From Desulfovibrio piger ATCC 29098 (lineage in GTDB: Bacteria > Desulfobacterota > Desulfovibrionia > Desulfovibrionales > Desulfovibrionaceae), in contig NZ_DS996351.1 of assembly GCF_000156375.1 (NCBI RefSeq), forward strand, positions 219,202 through 279,452: DNA of 60,251 bases, read 5' to 3'. A model generated the notes under the pieces. It saw only the letters and a program-made list of their open reading frames with translations. It was not told the origin of the DNA and did no database searches. Position 1 is the stretch's first letter; every line of letters begins with the position of its first letter. The translations under genes were made by a program, and so were the position numbers. This document shows positions 1 through 7,420 of the stretch, one piece after another.

Positions 1-84
1 GGGGGAAGGAAGGGGCGTTTTTTGTAAAAACTGCCCCTTCCTTCCCCCAGGCCCCCATCCAACCCCGAAAAAACTTTTCTCAGG
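1..84. repeat. Intergenic hairpin repeat, copy 1
   Basis: A perfect 16-bp inverted repeat (1-16 with 33-48), purine-rich in the left arm and pyrimidine-rich in the right, encloses a T-run/A-run loop. It is followed by a C-rich tail (CCCCCATCC, then AAAACTTTT and TCAGGTC). The same layout recurs at 59396-59483, and in inverted orientation at 541-609. It probably serves as a transcription terminator or a dispersed intergenic element. The left edge of the window may cut it. Confidence 0.65.
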
Positions 85-143
85 TCTGCATGCCGGTCCC
101 CGTCGTTGTGCGGTGCCGGCTGGCGTCGCAGCCCGTATTTCGG

Positions 144-170
144 AAGCCTGCCTTGTGCAGGCTTTTTTGT
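144..170 (+). terminator. Rho-independent terminator
   Basis: Stem AAGCCTGC (144-151) pairs with GCAGGCTT (157-164) around a 5-base loop and is followed by a T-tract. It fits the end of a plus-strand transcript coming from beyond the left edge of the window. Confidence 0.7.
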
Positions 171-476
171 TTTGGGCGCTCGCCGGGCACTGAAGGGAAG
201 GGCGGGAACATGATGGCAGCCTGCACTCATGCCATGGCCCCGGATCAGAAGGATGCGTGGCAAGATGGCCAGTCGCCCCCCCTGTGATGCACTGGCCGGG
301 GATACCCGGTATCCGAAACCGTTATGGCGCTGTTCGTTGCCGTGTGCATGAAGGCACGGTGACGATCTGCCGTCAAAATGGATGCGTGATGTTTGCCGTG
401 TCCGGCCGGAAGCGCGTGGCTTTTTGAAAGAAAAAATGCCTGCGGGTATCACAGGCAGCGGTGGAGCATCATGCGC
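171..476. other. Intergenic stretch, nothing recognised
   Basis: No open frame here has a convincing ribosome binding site or family resemblance, and no RNA gene was recognised. Only a weak GCCTG/CAGGC hairpin near 438-456 stands out. Confidence 0.5.
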
Positions 477-529
477 CTTTTAGACGAAAGCCCTCCTGGC
501 CTGTGGCCGGGAGGACTTTCGTCTAAAAG
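477..529. terminator. Long perfect hairpin, probable bidirectional terminator
   Basis: CTTTTAGACGAAAG (477-490) pairs perfectly with 516-529, and the inner CCCTCC (491-496) pairs with GGGAGG (509-514). The A/T-rich outer arms give a T-run at the 3' side on either strand. It lies beyond the end of nifS, next to hairpin repeat copy 3. Confidence 0.65.
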
Positions 530-540
530 TATGAGCGGTT

Positions 541-609
541 TTTGAAGGAGGGAGGGGTGCAGGGGAGGGAGGGAACTTTTTTCCGCAAGGAAAAGTTCCC
601 TCCCTCCCC
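541..609. repeat. Intergenic hairpin repeat, copy 3 (inverted)
   Basis: A perfect 19-bp stem (562-580 with 591-609, GGGGAGGGAGGGAACTTTT in the left arm) has a GCAA-type tip and is flanked by a C-rich tail when read on the minus strand. It resembles the elements at 1-84 and 59396-59483. It lies 12 bp past the nifS stop codon and probably helps end that transcript. Confidence 0.6.
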
Positions 610-621
610 GCCTGTCCTTCG

Positions 622-1776
622 TTAGTTCTTGAAGGGCGAGATGGCGCGCAGGGTCTTGATGACCTGGGGCATGTTCTCGACCACGAAGTCGACCTCTTCT
701 TCCGTGGTATAGCGGGAAAGGGAGAGGCGGACGGAGCCGTGGGCGTAGGTGAAGGGCACGCCCATGGCACGCAGCACATGGGAGGGTTCCAGGCTGCCGG
801 AGGTGCAGGCGGAACCGGAGCTGGCGCAGATGCCCAGCTGGTCCAGCATCAGCAGGATGGCTTCGCCTTCCACGTTCTTGAAAGCGATGTTGGTGGTGTT
901 GGGCAGGCGGTTCTCGGGATCGCCGTTGACCATGCAGTCAGGGATGGCGGCCAGCAGGCCCTGCTCCAGCTTGTCGCGCAGACGGGCCACCTGGGTGCGT
1001 TCTTCCTGCATGTGCTGCCCGGCCAGCTGGGCGGCCATGCCCAGGCCGACGATGTAGGGCACGTTCTCGGTACCTGCACGGCGGCCGCGTTCCTGGTGCC
1101 CGCCGCGCAGGAAGGGACGGAAGCGCACGCCCTTGCGCACATAGAGCACACCGATGCCCTTGGGCGCGTGCAGCTTATGGCCGGACAGGGAGAGCATGGA
1201 GATGGGCTGCTTGCCGAGGTCGATGGCTTCCTTGCCCACGGCCTGCACGGCGTCGGTATGGAAGAGCACACCCTTTTCGGCGGCCATCTCCGCCATGCGG
1301 CTGATGGGGAAGACGTTGCCCACTTCGTTGTTGGCGTACATGATGGAGACCAGCGCCGTGTCGTCGGACAGGGCGGCGGCGTATTCGTCCAGATCCAGAC
1401 GGCCCTTGTTGTCCACGCCGAGCAGGGTCACGCGGTAGCCCTGGCGTTCCCAGTACTGGGCCACGTTGAGGATGGCGGGATGCTCCACGCGGGTGGTGAT
1501 GAGGTGGCGCTTTTCGGGCTGGGTCTGCAGGGCGGACCAGATGGCGGCGTTGTCGCTTTCGGAGCCGCAGGACGTGAAGATGATCTCGTCGGGATGGGCG
1601 CCCAGCAGGGCGGCCATGCGTTCGCGGGCTTCCTCCACGGCGCGGCCCACCTGGCCGCCGAAGGTATGCATGCTGGACGGGTTGCCGTACAGGTCCGTGA
1701 GGTAGGGGAGCATGGCTTCCCGGACTTCGGGAGCCACGGCAGTGGTCGCGTTGTTATCGAGATAGATGGTCTTCAT
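622..1776 (-). CDS. nifS: Cysteine desulfurase NifS
   Basis: A 384-residue PLP enzyme of the NifS/IscS class that takes sulfur from cysteine and passes it as a persulfide to a scaffold protein. The N-terminus YLDNNATT, the PLP lysine in SLSGHKLHAPKG (about residue 200) and the active cysteine in SSGSACTSGSLEP (about residue 324) are all intact, and the length is normal. The short active-site loop followed by LEPSHVL is NifS-type. It starts 2 bp after the nifU stop codon and is the last gene of the metA-Rrf2-nifU-nifS run. As no nif genes are visible here, it most likely serves general Fe-S cluster assembly. Confidence 0.95.
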   Translation of the reverse strand: MKTIYLDNNATTAVAPEVREAMLPYLTDLYGNPSSMHTFGGQVGRAVEEARERMAALLGAHPDEIIFTSCGSESDNAAIWSALQTQPEKRHLITTRVEHPAILNVAQYWERQGYRVTLLGVDNKGRLDLDEYAAALSDDTALVSIMYANNEVGNVFPISRMAEMAAEKGVLFHTDAVQAVGKEAIDLGKQPISMLSLSGHKLHAPKGIGVLYVRKGVRFRPFLRGGHQERGRRAGTENVPYIVGLGMAAQLAGQHMQEERTQVARLRDKLEQGLLAAIPDCMVNGDPENRLPNTTNIAFKNVEGEAILLMLDQLGICASSGSACTSGSLEPSHVLRAMGVPFTYAHGSVRLSLSRYTTEEEVDFVVENMPQVIKTLRAISPFKN

Positions 1777-1778
1777 GG

Positions 1779-2621
1779 CTAGGCTTCCTCGACGACGATG
1801 TCGGCTTCCACATGTTCACGCAGGACACGTTCCACCAGGTTGCGGATGGTCACTTCGCTGGAGCGGCACTGGGCGCAGCGGCCGCGCAGGGACACGACCA
1901 CTCGCTTGCCGTCCACGTCCACCAGCTCGATGTCGCCGCCGTCGGCGGCCAGCTGGGGACGGATCTCTTCTTCGATGGTCTTCATGACCAGCTGCATGCG
2001 CTGCACGTTGGTCATGCGGGGCTTGCTGACCGGGCGCAGTTCGGTAAGGGGCTTCTGCTTGAGCTCGGCGGCCAGGATTTCGGCGATCTGGTCCTGGCAG
2101 TCACCGCAGGCGCCGCCGGCCTTGGTGTAGTTGGTGATCTCTTCCACGGTCTTGAGGCCGTTCTCGCGGATGGCGCGGATGATCTGGGCATCGGTGATGC
2201 CGAAGCACTTGCAGACCAGACGGCCTTCCTCATGGGCATGGGGCACGGGCGTCTCGCCCTTCCACTGGCGGATGGCGGCTTCCAGAGCTTCCTGGCCCAT
2301 GACGGAGCAGTGCATCTTTTCCTTGGGCAGGCCGCCCAGGGCCTCGGCGATCTCCTTGTTGGTGAGCTTGAGGGCGTCTTCGGCCTTCATGCCCTTGACC
2401 ATGTCGGTCAGCACGGAGCTGGAAGCGATGGCGCTGGCACAGCCGAAGGTCTCGAAGCTGGCCTTTTCGATGATGCCTTCATCGTTGATCTTCAGATAGA
2501 GCTTGAGGGCGTCGCCACAGGCCAGGCTGCCCACTTCGCCGATGGCGTTGGCGTCTTCCATGGGGCCGGCGTTATGAGGACGGAGAAAATGTTCATGGAC
2601 GGCGTTAGTGTAGTTCCACAT
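1779..2621 (-). CDS. nifU: Fe-S cluster scaffold NifU, three-domain type
   Basis: A 280-residue scaffold with the complete NifU layout. The N-terminal IscU-like domain has conserved cysteines in LACGDALK, FGCASA and MHCSVM. A central Bfd-like [2Fe-2S] domain follows (VCKCFG near residue 135 and GGACGDCQDQI). The C-terminal Nfu domain has the CxxC in GRCAQCRSS. The start MWNYTNAVHEHF is preceded by GGGAG and matches the family's N-terminus; the frame is open 89 codons further upstream, but that part reads as antisense-like sequence inside the regulator gene. Its first 17 bp overlap the end of the regulator gene, suggesting coupled translation. Confidence 0.95.
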   Translation of the reverse strand: MWNYTNAVHEHFLRPHNAGPMEDANAIGEVGSLACGDALKLYLKINDEGIIEKASFETFGCASAIASSSVLTDMVKGMKAEDALKLTNKEIAEALGGLPKEKMHCSVMGQEALEAAIRQWKGETPVPHAHEEGRLVCKCFGITDAQIIRAIRENGLKTVEEITNYTKAGGACGDCQDQIAEILAAELKQKPLTELRPVSKPRMTNVQRMQLVMKTIEEEIRPQLAADGGDIELVDVDGKRVVVSLRGRCAQCRSSEVTIRNLVERVLREHVEADIVVEEA

Positions 2622-3054
2622 GATGTTCTCCCGGATCCTGGCAACAGGATCTTTCTGATTCGATGATGTTTTGCAGGGTCTGGTGGCGCAGGAAGTCGCG
2701 GACGTGTTCGTCCAGCTGGTGCCAGAAGGCCCTGGTGGAGCAAAGCCCCTCGCGCTGGCAGACTTTGCCGCGTCCGAGGCAGGAAACGGGGGATATCTCG
2801 CCTTCCAGATGCAGGAAGACGTCCTCCATATTGATTTCTGACGGCGGTTTGGACAGGGCGTAGCCCCCGCCGGAACCGCGTACGGCACGCAGGATGCCCA
2901 GCGGCTTGAGGGCGCGCACGATCTGTTCCAGGTAGCCGGGGGAGATGGACTCCTCCTGGGCCACCTGCCCCAGCTGGAGCAGGGAATTGTCGGGCTGGGC
3001 CGCCAGACGCAGCAGGAAACGGAGACCGTAGCGGGTTCGGGTGGAAAACTTCAT
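2605..3054 (-). CDS. Rrf2/IscR-family Fe-S regulator
   Basis: A 149-residue winged-helix regulator starting MKFSTRTRYGLRFL, as Rrf2 proteins do, with the helix-turn-helix around residues 25-60 and the wing at VRGSGGGYAL. Three cysteines (C-x6-C-x5-C, about residues 92-105) sit where IscR holds its [2Fe-2S] cluster, so it probably senses cluster status. Its position directly ahead of nifU-nifS fits an IscR-like role. The start has GAGG upstream, inside the end of metA (11 bp gap). It may act on the palindrome in the metA promoter, but this is only inferred from its position. Confidence 0.9.
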   Translation of the reverse strand: MKFSTRTRYGLRFLLRLAAQPDNSLLQLGQVAQEESISPGYLEQIVRALKPLGILRAVRGSGGGYALSKPPSEINMEDVFLHLEGEISPVSCLGRGKVCQREGLCSTRAFWHQLDEHVRDFLRHQTLQNIIESERSCCQDPGEHHVELH

Positions 3055-3065
3055 GGCAGCCTCGC

Positions 3066-3992
3066 TCAGGAGTTTTGGCCCTGCATGACGAAGTCGTAGG
3101 GGGTTTCCTGATAAACGTAGTAGTTGAGCCAGTTGTTGTAGAACAGATGGGCATGGGCCCGCCAGTTCATGCGCGGCAGCTGGCTGGGATCGTCATTGGG
3201 GTAATAGTGACTGGGCACATGGGGATTCATGCCGCGGGCCAGATCCCGGCGGTATTCCGCATCCAGGGTCCCGCGGTCGTATTCCAGATGACCGGTCATG
3301 AAGACCTGGGAGTGGTCCAGGCTCTCCACCAGGGTCAGGCCCGCCTCGTCGGATTCGGCCAGGATGCGCAGGTTGGGCGTCCGGCGCACGTCTTCGGCGC
3401 GGACCTCGGTGTGGCGCGAATGCGGCGCCGGGAAGTCATCGTCGAAGCCGCGGAACAGACGGCAGTCAGGGTGCAGCACCTGGTGGCGGAAGATGCCCGA
3501 ACGCTTTTCAGGCAATTCGTACTTGGGCACACCGTAAAAGTGGTACAGGGCGGCCTGGGCGGCCCAGCAGATGTAAAGCGTGGAGAAGACATGCCCGTTG
3601 GCATAGGTCATGATGTCCAGCAGTTCCTGCCAGTAGTCCACCTGTTCGAAAGGCAGATGTTCCACGGGCGCCCCGGTGACGATCATGCCGTCGAAGCTGC
3701 GGTGGCGGATCTCGTTGAAGGTCTTGTAGAAACGCTCCAGATGCTGCAGGGGCGTGTTCTTGGACTGATGCTCCGCCGTGCGCAGCAGGGTGATGTTGAC
3801 CTGCAGGGGCGAGTTGCCCAGCAGGCGCAGCAGCTGTGTCTCGGTGGCGATCTTGGTGGGCATGAGGTTGACGATCACGATATCCAGCGGACGGATGTCC
3901 TGGCGGATGGCGCGTTCGTCGGTCATGACAAAGATATTTTCACTTTCCAGAGCGCTGCGTGCAGGCAGGTCGGCGGGAATCTGGATGGGCAT
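3066..3992 (-). CDS. metA: Homoserine O-acyltransferase, MetA family (probably acetyl-CoA using)
   Basis: A 308-residue MetA-family enzyme that activates homoserine for methionine synthesis. The catalytic cysteine is in YICWAAQA (residue 142) and the catalytic His/Glu pair in GHLEYDR. The acyl-specificity position in TGAPVEHLPF is Glu; in the characterised family Glu here goes with acetyl-CoA and Gly with succinyl-CoA, so I expect O-acetylhomoserine even though many annotations say succinyltransferase. I start it at MPIQIPADLPA, which matches family N-termini and has GAGGA 7 bp upstream; a TTG start six codons earlier (4010) is possible. It is the first gene of an operon with the Fe-S assembly genes. 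Confidence 0.92.
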   Translation of the reverse strand: MPIQIPADLPARSALESENIFVMTDERAIRQDIRPLDIVIVNLMPTKIATETQLLRLLGNSPLQVNITLLRTAEHQSKNTPLQHLERFYKTFNEIRHRSFDGMIVTGAPVEHLPFEQVDYWQELLDIMTYANGHVFSTLYICWAAQAALYHFYGVPKYELPEKRSGIFRHQVLHPDCRLFRGFDDDFPAPHSRHTEVRAEDVRRTPNLRILAESDEAGLTLVESLDHSQVFMTGHLEYDRGTLDAEYRRDLARGMNPHVPSHYYPNDDPSQLPRMNWRAHAHLFYNNWLNYYVYQETPYDFVMQGQNS

Positions 3993-4018
3993 GGTTTCCT
4001 CGTTGGTCAAGATGTGTT

Positions 4019-4067
4019 CCGGAATAAAACATAGTAGTCAGCTATGTTTTTGTCAAGGCTATTCCGG
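4019..4067 (-). promoter_or_regulatory. metA operon promoter with embedded palindromic operator
   Basis: On the minus strand TTGACA (4051-4056) and TATGTT (4028-4033) are exactly 17 bp apart, a near-consensus sigma-70 promoter. A 9-bp dyad (AAAACATAG at 4026-4034, CTATGTTTT at 4042-4050) covers the spacer and the -10 box. A second, outer dyad (CCGGAATA at 4019-4026, TATTCCGG at 4060-4067) encloses it. This placement is typical of a repressor operator. The regulator is unknown: candidates are the Rrf2 protein of the operon or a methionine-cycle regulator elsewhere. Confidence 0.75.
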
Positions 4068-4083
4068 GATTTTTTGTAAGGAT

Positions 4084-4809
4084 TTACCGGGGCAGGCGGA
4101 CGGTGTGGCAATGCAGGGCGGCGTGGCTGCCGGCGGCTTCCTGCGCCTGGCGGGCCAGATGTTCCAGCGCGGCGCAGCAGGGGACGCTCATGCGCAGCAG
4201 GGTGACGCTGGCGGGCCGCATGGCGAACAGGCGGGCCAGACGTTCGGCATAGTCGCCGTTGTTGTCCAGCTTGGGGCAGGCGATGACGGGGATACGGCCC
4301 TGCAGCCAGTCCGCATGCAGGCCGGGCAGGACGAAGCCGGCGCACTGGGCGGCCAGCAGGACGTGGGCCCCGCTCAGGAAGGGGGCCTGGGGCGGCAGCA
4401 GGCGCAGCTGGATGGGCCAGCTGGGGGTGCGGGCACGCAGGCTGTCGGGGATGTCGTCGTCAGCGGCGGAAAAGAGGGGCGTCAGGGAGGGAGCGGCAGC
4501 GGGGGCGTCGCCGGGGGCCGCGAAGGTGCGGAGCCGGCTGCCGGGGCAGCCCTGCGGACGGGCCTGGCCATCGCGGGCGGCCTTGGCGGCCAGGGCCGCT
4601 GCTTCGTCAAAGGCTTCGGCCTCGCGCATGACGATGCGCAGGGCGCCGCGGGGGCAGTTCAGGCAGGCACCCAGGCCGTCGCAGTAGCTGTCGCGGATCA
4701 GGCGGGCCTTGCCGTCCACCACGGCCAGGGCCCCTTCGGCGCAGTCCAGCACGCACTGGCCGCAGCCGTCACATTTTTCTTCGTCGATCTCGATGATGGG
4801 ACGTTCCAT
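4084..4809 (-). CDS. Ferredoxin-like 4Fe-4S protein with unknown C-terminal domain
   Basis: A 241-residue protein. Residues 5-60 form a two-cluster ferredoxin fold with CDGCGQCVLDC and YCDGLGACLNC. The linker is rich in Ala, Pro and Asp, and the C-terminal region (about 140-235) contains further cysteines in LAAQCAGF, VIACPKL and VPCCAAL. I recognise this as an iron-sulfur protein often found in anaerobes and know no proven function; the extra cysteines suggest an additional cluster or metal site. It is 6 bp downstream of the HAD phosphatase and clearly co-transcribed with it. Confidence 0.75.
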   Translation of the reverse strand: MERPIIEIDEEKCDGCGQCVLDCAEGALAVVDGKARLIRDSYCDGLGACLNCPRGALRIVMREAEAFDEAAALAAKAARDGQARPQGCPGSRLRTFAAPGDAPAAAPSLTPLFSAADDDIPDSLRARTPSWPIQLRLLPPQAPFLSGAHVLLAAQCAGFVLPGLHADWLQGRIPVIACPKLDNNGDYAERLARLFAMRPASVTLLRMSVPCCAALEHLARQAQEAAGSHAALHCHTVRLPR

Positions 4810-4815
4810 AACACC

Positions 4816-5478
4816 TCAGGCTTTCAAAAGGATATCTACAAGTTCTTCGGCATCGGCGGCCACCATGTCCGCTCCGGCGGCCTGTACCTCGGCCGCGCCG
4901 CGGAAGCCCCAGGCCACGCCTACGGCCGTCATGCCCGCATTGCGTGCCGTCATCATGTCCACGTCGCTGTCGCCCACATAGGCGCAGTCCTGCGGGGCCA
5001 CGCCCATGGAGGCAGCCATCTGCAGAAGGACCGTGGGGTCGGGCTTGAGGGGCGCGTCATGACGGCCGCCGCGCACCGCGTCGAAACGGATGCCGGGAAA
5101 ATGCAGCGGGACCAGCGCACAGGTAAGGTCTTCCGGCTTGTTGGAGAGCACGGCCAGCCGGAGCCCGGCATCCTGCAGGCGGCCAAGGGCCGCGACAAGG
5201 CCGGGATAGGGCGTGGTGCGGATGCTGAGGTGGGCGGCATAATAGCGGCGCCCTTCTTCGGTCAGGGCATCCAGACGTTCCTGCGGTCCCTGGGCCACCA
5301 CCGATTCGGGCAGGGCCCGGCGCATGAGGATGGGGAAGCCGTTGCCGACCATCTGCCGGTAGGCGCTGACAGGATGGACAGGGTAGCCGTGGGCGGCAAG
5401 GACGGCATTGCAGGCGCCGCCGATGTCGGCAAGAGTGTCCAGCAGGGTTCCGTCCAGATCAAAAAAACAGGCTTTCAT
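4816..5478 (-). CDS. HAD-family phosphatase, phosphoglycolate phosphatase-like
   Basis: A 220-residue HAD hydrolase. Motif I is FFDLDGTLLDT (nucleophile Asp at about residue 7), motif II is the serine in LAVLSNK, the motif III lysine is in PLKPDP, and motif IV is YVGDSDVDM. A helical cap lies between motifs I and II, as in Gph/PGP enzymes, so phosphoglycolate or a similar small phosphate ester is the likely substrate. I start it at MKACFFDLDG, which has GGAGG 4 bp upstream; the frame stays open 26 codons further without a signal. Confidence 0.85.
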   Translation of the reverse strand: MKACFFDLDGTLLDTLADIGGACNAVLAAHGYPVHPVSAYRQMVGNGFPILMRRALPESVVAQGPQERLDALTEEGRRYYAAHLSIRTTPYPGLVAALGRLQDAGLRLAVLSNKPEDLTCALVPLHFPGIRFDAVRGGRHDAPLKPDPTVLLQMAASMGVAPQDCAYVGDSDVDMMTARNAGMTAVGVAWGFRGAAEVQAAGADMVAADAEELVDILLKA

Positions 5479-5675
5479 GTGACCTCCGAAAGATGGGCCG
5501 GGCAGGGTGGCCGTCAAGGCAGGACGCAGTATAGCCGCAAAATCATCCGGCGGCAAATGTCATGCCGTTTTCACAAGTCGTGGATAGCCTGCAAATTCTG
5601 GACATGGATACGGGCTGTTTGCTATTCTGGAGTCCGGTGGCGGATCTCGCTGCCGTCTGATTTGGGAGGTTGTTT

Positions 5676-6572
5676 ATGCCCCGACACGTTTTGACTCTCA
5701 ACGATCTTGGTGAAGAAGGTTCCTGGCTGCTGGTCCAACAGGCACGCGGGATCCCTGATGCGAAGAGCCGTACCGACTTCATGACGGAACGCACGGCTGT
5801 GCTGCTGTTCGCGCAGGATTCGTTCGCCGAGCGGCTGTGCGTTTCGGCGGCTGTGCGGCAGATGGGCGGGTCCCTCGTCTTCCAGGGCGCTACGGGCGGC
5901 TGGAAGTCCGAGGTGGAGCGTTACCAGCGCCAGATGCTGGCCGTCATCGACTATTTTGTGGACTGCATGTATGTCTACGGCATCCCCGGTCTGGCCACCT
6001 CGGTGGACAGGGATCTGGTGCAGTTCCCCATCATCAATGCCGGCAGCCCTGATGCCCATCCGGCCCATGTGCTGGCCGACGTGGCCTGCATGCTGCGCTA
6101 TACCCGAGACGATCTCAAGAAGGCCCGCGTAGGCTGGCTCGGTTGCACCAACGGCACCCTGTTCTCCCTCATCGAGGCCCTGCGCTACTTCCCCTTCAGC
6201 CTGCAGGTGGCCCTGCCGCCGCTGGAGGACCGTCCCACGCTGGAGACCTATGCCCGTCATTGCGGCGTGAAGGTGGACTTTGTGGATACGCCCCAGCAGG
6301 CCGTGGAAGGCTGCAACTTCGTCTATGCCGGTTGCCGTTCGGGACTGGATGACGAGCTGGCGCAGCAGTGGAAGGTGGATGATGCCCTGCTGTCCCATGC
6401 CGACCAGAAGGCCCGCGTCCTGCTGGGCACCAGCCCCATGCAGGCCATCGAGGTCGCCAGCGACATCCTTGCCAGCCCGGCATCGCTGCTGCTGTTGCAG
6501 TCGGAAAACCGTCTGCGCGTGCACAAGCGCCTGCTGCACTGGGTCTTTTTGGAAAACGAACGGGCCATCTAG
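5676..6572 (+). CDS. Carbamoyltransferase-like protein with degenerate active site
   Basis: A 298-residue protein with the overall pattern of aspartate/ornithine carbamoyltransferases: N-terminal carbamoyl-phosphate domain, INAGSPDAHPAHVLAD in the middle (family HPxQxLAD), and a C-terminal substrate domain. The carbamoyl-phosphate motif SxRTR appears only as DSFAER, HPxQ reads HPAH, and the HCLP region reads GTSPM. A standard transcarbamoylase reaction is therefore doubtful; it may bind ligands or do a related reaction. The ATG at 5676 has GGGAGG 6 bp upstream; a TTG two codons earlier is in frame. A second, equally degenerate paralogue lies at 58486-59352. Confidence 0.7.
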   Translation: MPRHVLTLNDLGEEGSWLLVQQARGIPDAKSRTDFMTERTAVLLFAQDSFAERLCVSAAVRQMGGSLVFQGATGGWKSEVERYQRQMLAVIDYFVDCMYVYGIPGLATSVDRDLVQFPIINAGSPDAHPAHVLADVACMLRYTRDDLKKARVGWLGCTNGTLFSLIEALRYFPFSLQVALPPLEDRPTLETYARHCGVKVDFVDTPQQAVEGCNFVYAGCRSGLDDELAQQWKVDDALLSHADQKARVLLGTSPMQAIEVASDILASPASLLLLQSENRLRVHKRLLHWVFLENERAI

Positions 6573-6598
6573 CCCCCAATCGTCCTTCAGATGTCCAC

Positions 6599-6640
6599 GA
6601 TGGCTGTCCGGTCTTGCCGGGCAGCCATCTTTCATTTTTT
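6599..6640. terminator. Terminator between convergent genes
   Basis: GATGGCTG (6599-6606) pairs with CAGCCATC (6622-6629), with an inner CCGG/CCGG pair, followed by TTTCATTTTTT on the plus strand. It ends the plus-strand carbamoyltransferase-like gene and lies just past the minus-strand biosynthetic operon, which it probably also ends. Confidence 0.8.
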
Positions 6641-6685
6641 GGGCCCTTTCCCCTTCCTGGGCGGGCAGCTCGTTTCCTGGGGCTT

Positions 6686-7420
6686 TCAGCGAAAGGGGAT
6701 CTCCAGACGATGCCGGATGATGGGGCGGGGGGCTTCGTTCTCCGGGATGGCCAGAGCCACGGCATAACCATCCCGGCCGATGGCACAGGGGGCCCACCAG
6801 TGTTCGCCTTCGTCCGGAAGGGCTTCCTGGATGCTGGCATGGTGCCCTCCGCTCTCAGCGGAGACGAGCACCCTGTCCAGACCGGTACCCAGCCCCTTGC
6901 CGCATGCTTTCATCACCGCTTCCTTTCTGACCCACATGCGATAGAAGCCGCGGGCATAATCGTCCGGGGGCAGCGCATCGAGGGCCAGGCGTTCCCGGGG
7001 ATGGAAAAAGTCCGCGATACCGTGTGCATCCACAGCGCTCCCCGTCCACTGGATGTCACAGCCGATGGGGCAGCCCTCACAGACGGCCAGCAGGGCCTCC
7101 GTACCGCTGTGGGAGATGCTGAAGGGAAGGTCGCGCCAGCAGGGTTTTCCCCACGGACCGTAGGAGAAAACGATGTCGCAAGCCCGGACGTCCGGCCTGT
7201 GGGCGGCAAGGATGGTCTTTGCGCAGGCCCGGCAGAGAAGGAAGCGGCTGCCGTCGCGGGGCCTGCAGAAACGGGCCCCGCGTTCCAGCTCCTCGGGGGA
7301 AAGAAGGGGGCGCGCCCAGGAAATGCCGTTCTCCGCATGGGCCAGGCTGAACCGCCAGAGATGGATGGCGGCCGAGCGGTACACACGTTTGCGGCCGGAA
7401 CAGAGGACACCTGTGGTCAT
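6686..7420 (-). CDS. 4'-phosphopantetheinyl transferase, Sfp type
   Basis: A 244-residue Sfp/EntD-type enzyme that attaches the phosphopantetheine arm from CoA to carrier domains. The first conserved block is PFSISHSG, the Mg-binding acidic residues are in IGCDIQ (about residue 120), and WVRKEAVMKACGKG (about 165-180) is the family (F/W)xxKEA motif. It is the last gene of the biosynthetic operon, and the synthetases upstream carry seven carrier domains that need it. Its start overlaps the preceding stop by one base (TGATG), so translation is coupled. Confidence 0.92.
   Translation of the reverse strand: MTTGVLCSGRKRVYRSAAIHLWRFSLAHAENGISWARPLLSPEELERGARFCRPRDGSRFLLCRACAKTILAAHRPDVRACDIVFSYGPWGKPCWRDLPFSISHSGTEALLAVCEGCPIGCDIQWTGSAVDAHGIADFFHPRERLALDALPPDDYARGFYRMWVRKEAVMKACGKGLGTGLDRVLVSAESGGHHASIQEALPDEGEHWWAPCAIGRDGYAVALAIPENEAPRPIIRHRLEIPFR

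Noticed and set aside
2622..2888. N-terminal extension of NifU by 89 residues
   Set aside because: The extra part overlaps the Rrf2 gene in another frame, has no family similarity, and MWNYTN has a proper binding site.
3778..5694. A 638-residue plus-strand open frame
   Set aside because: It runs across the metA promoter and three real minus-strand genes and has low-complexity Gly/Gln sequence.
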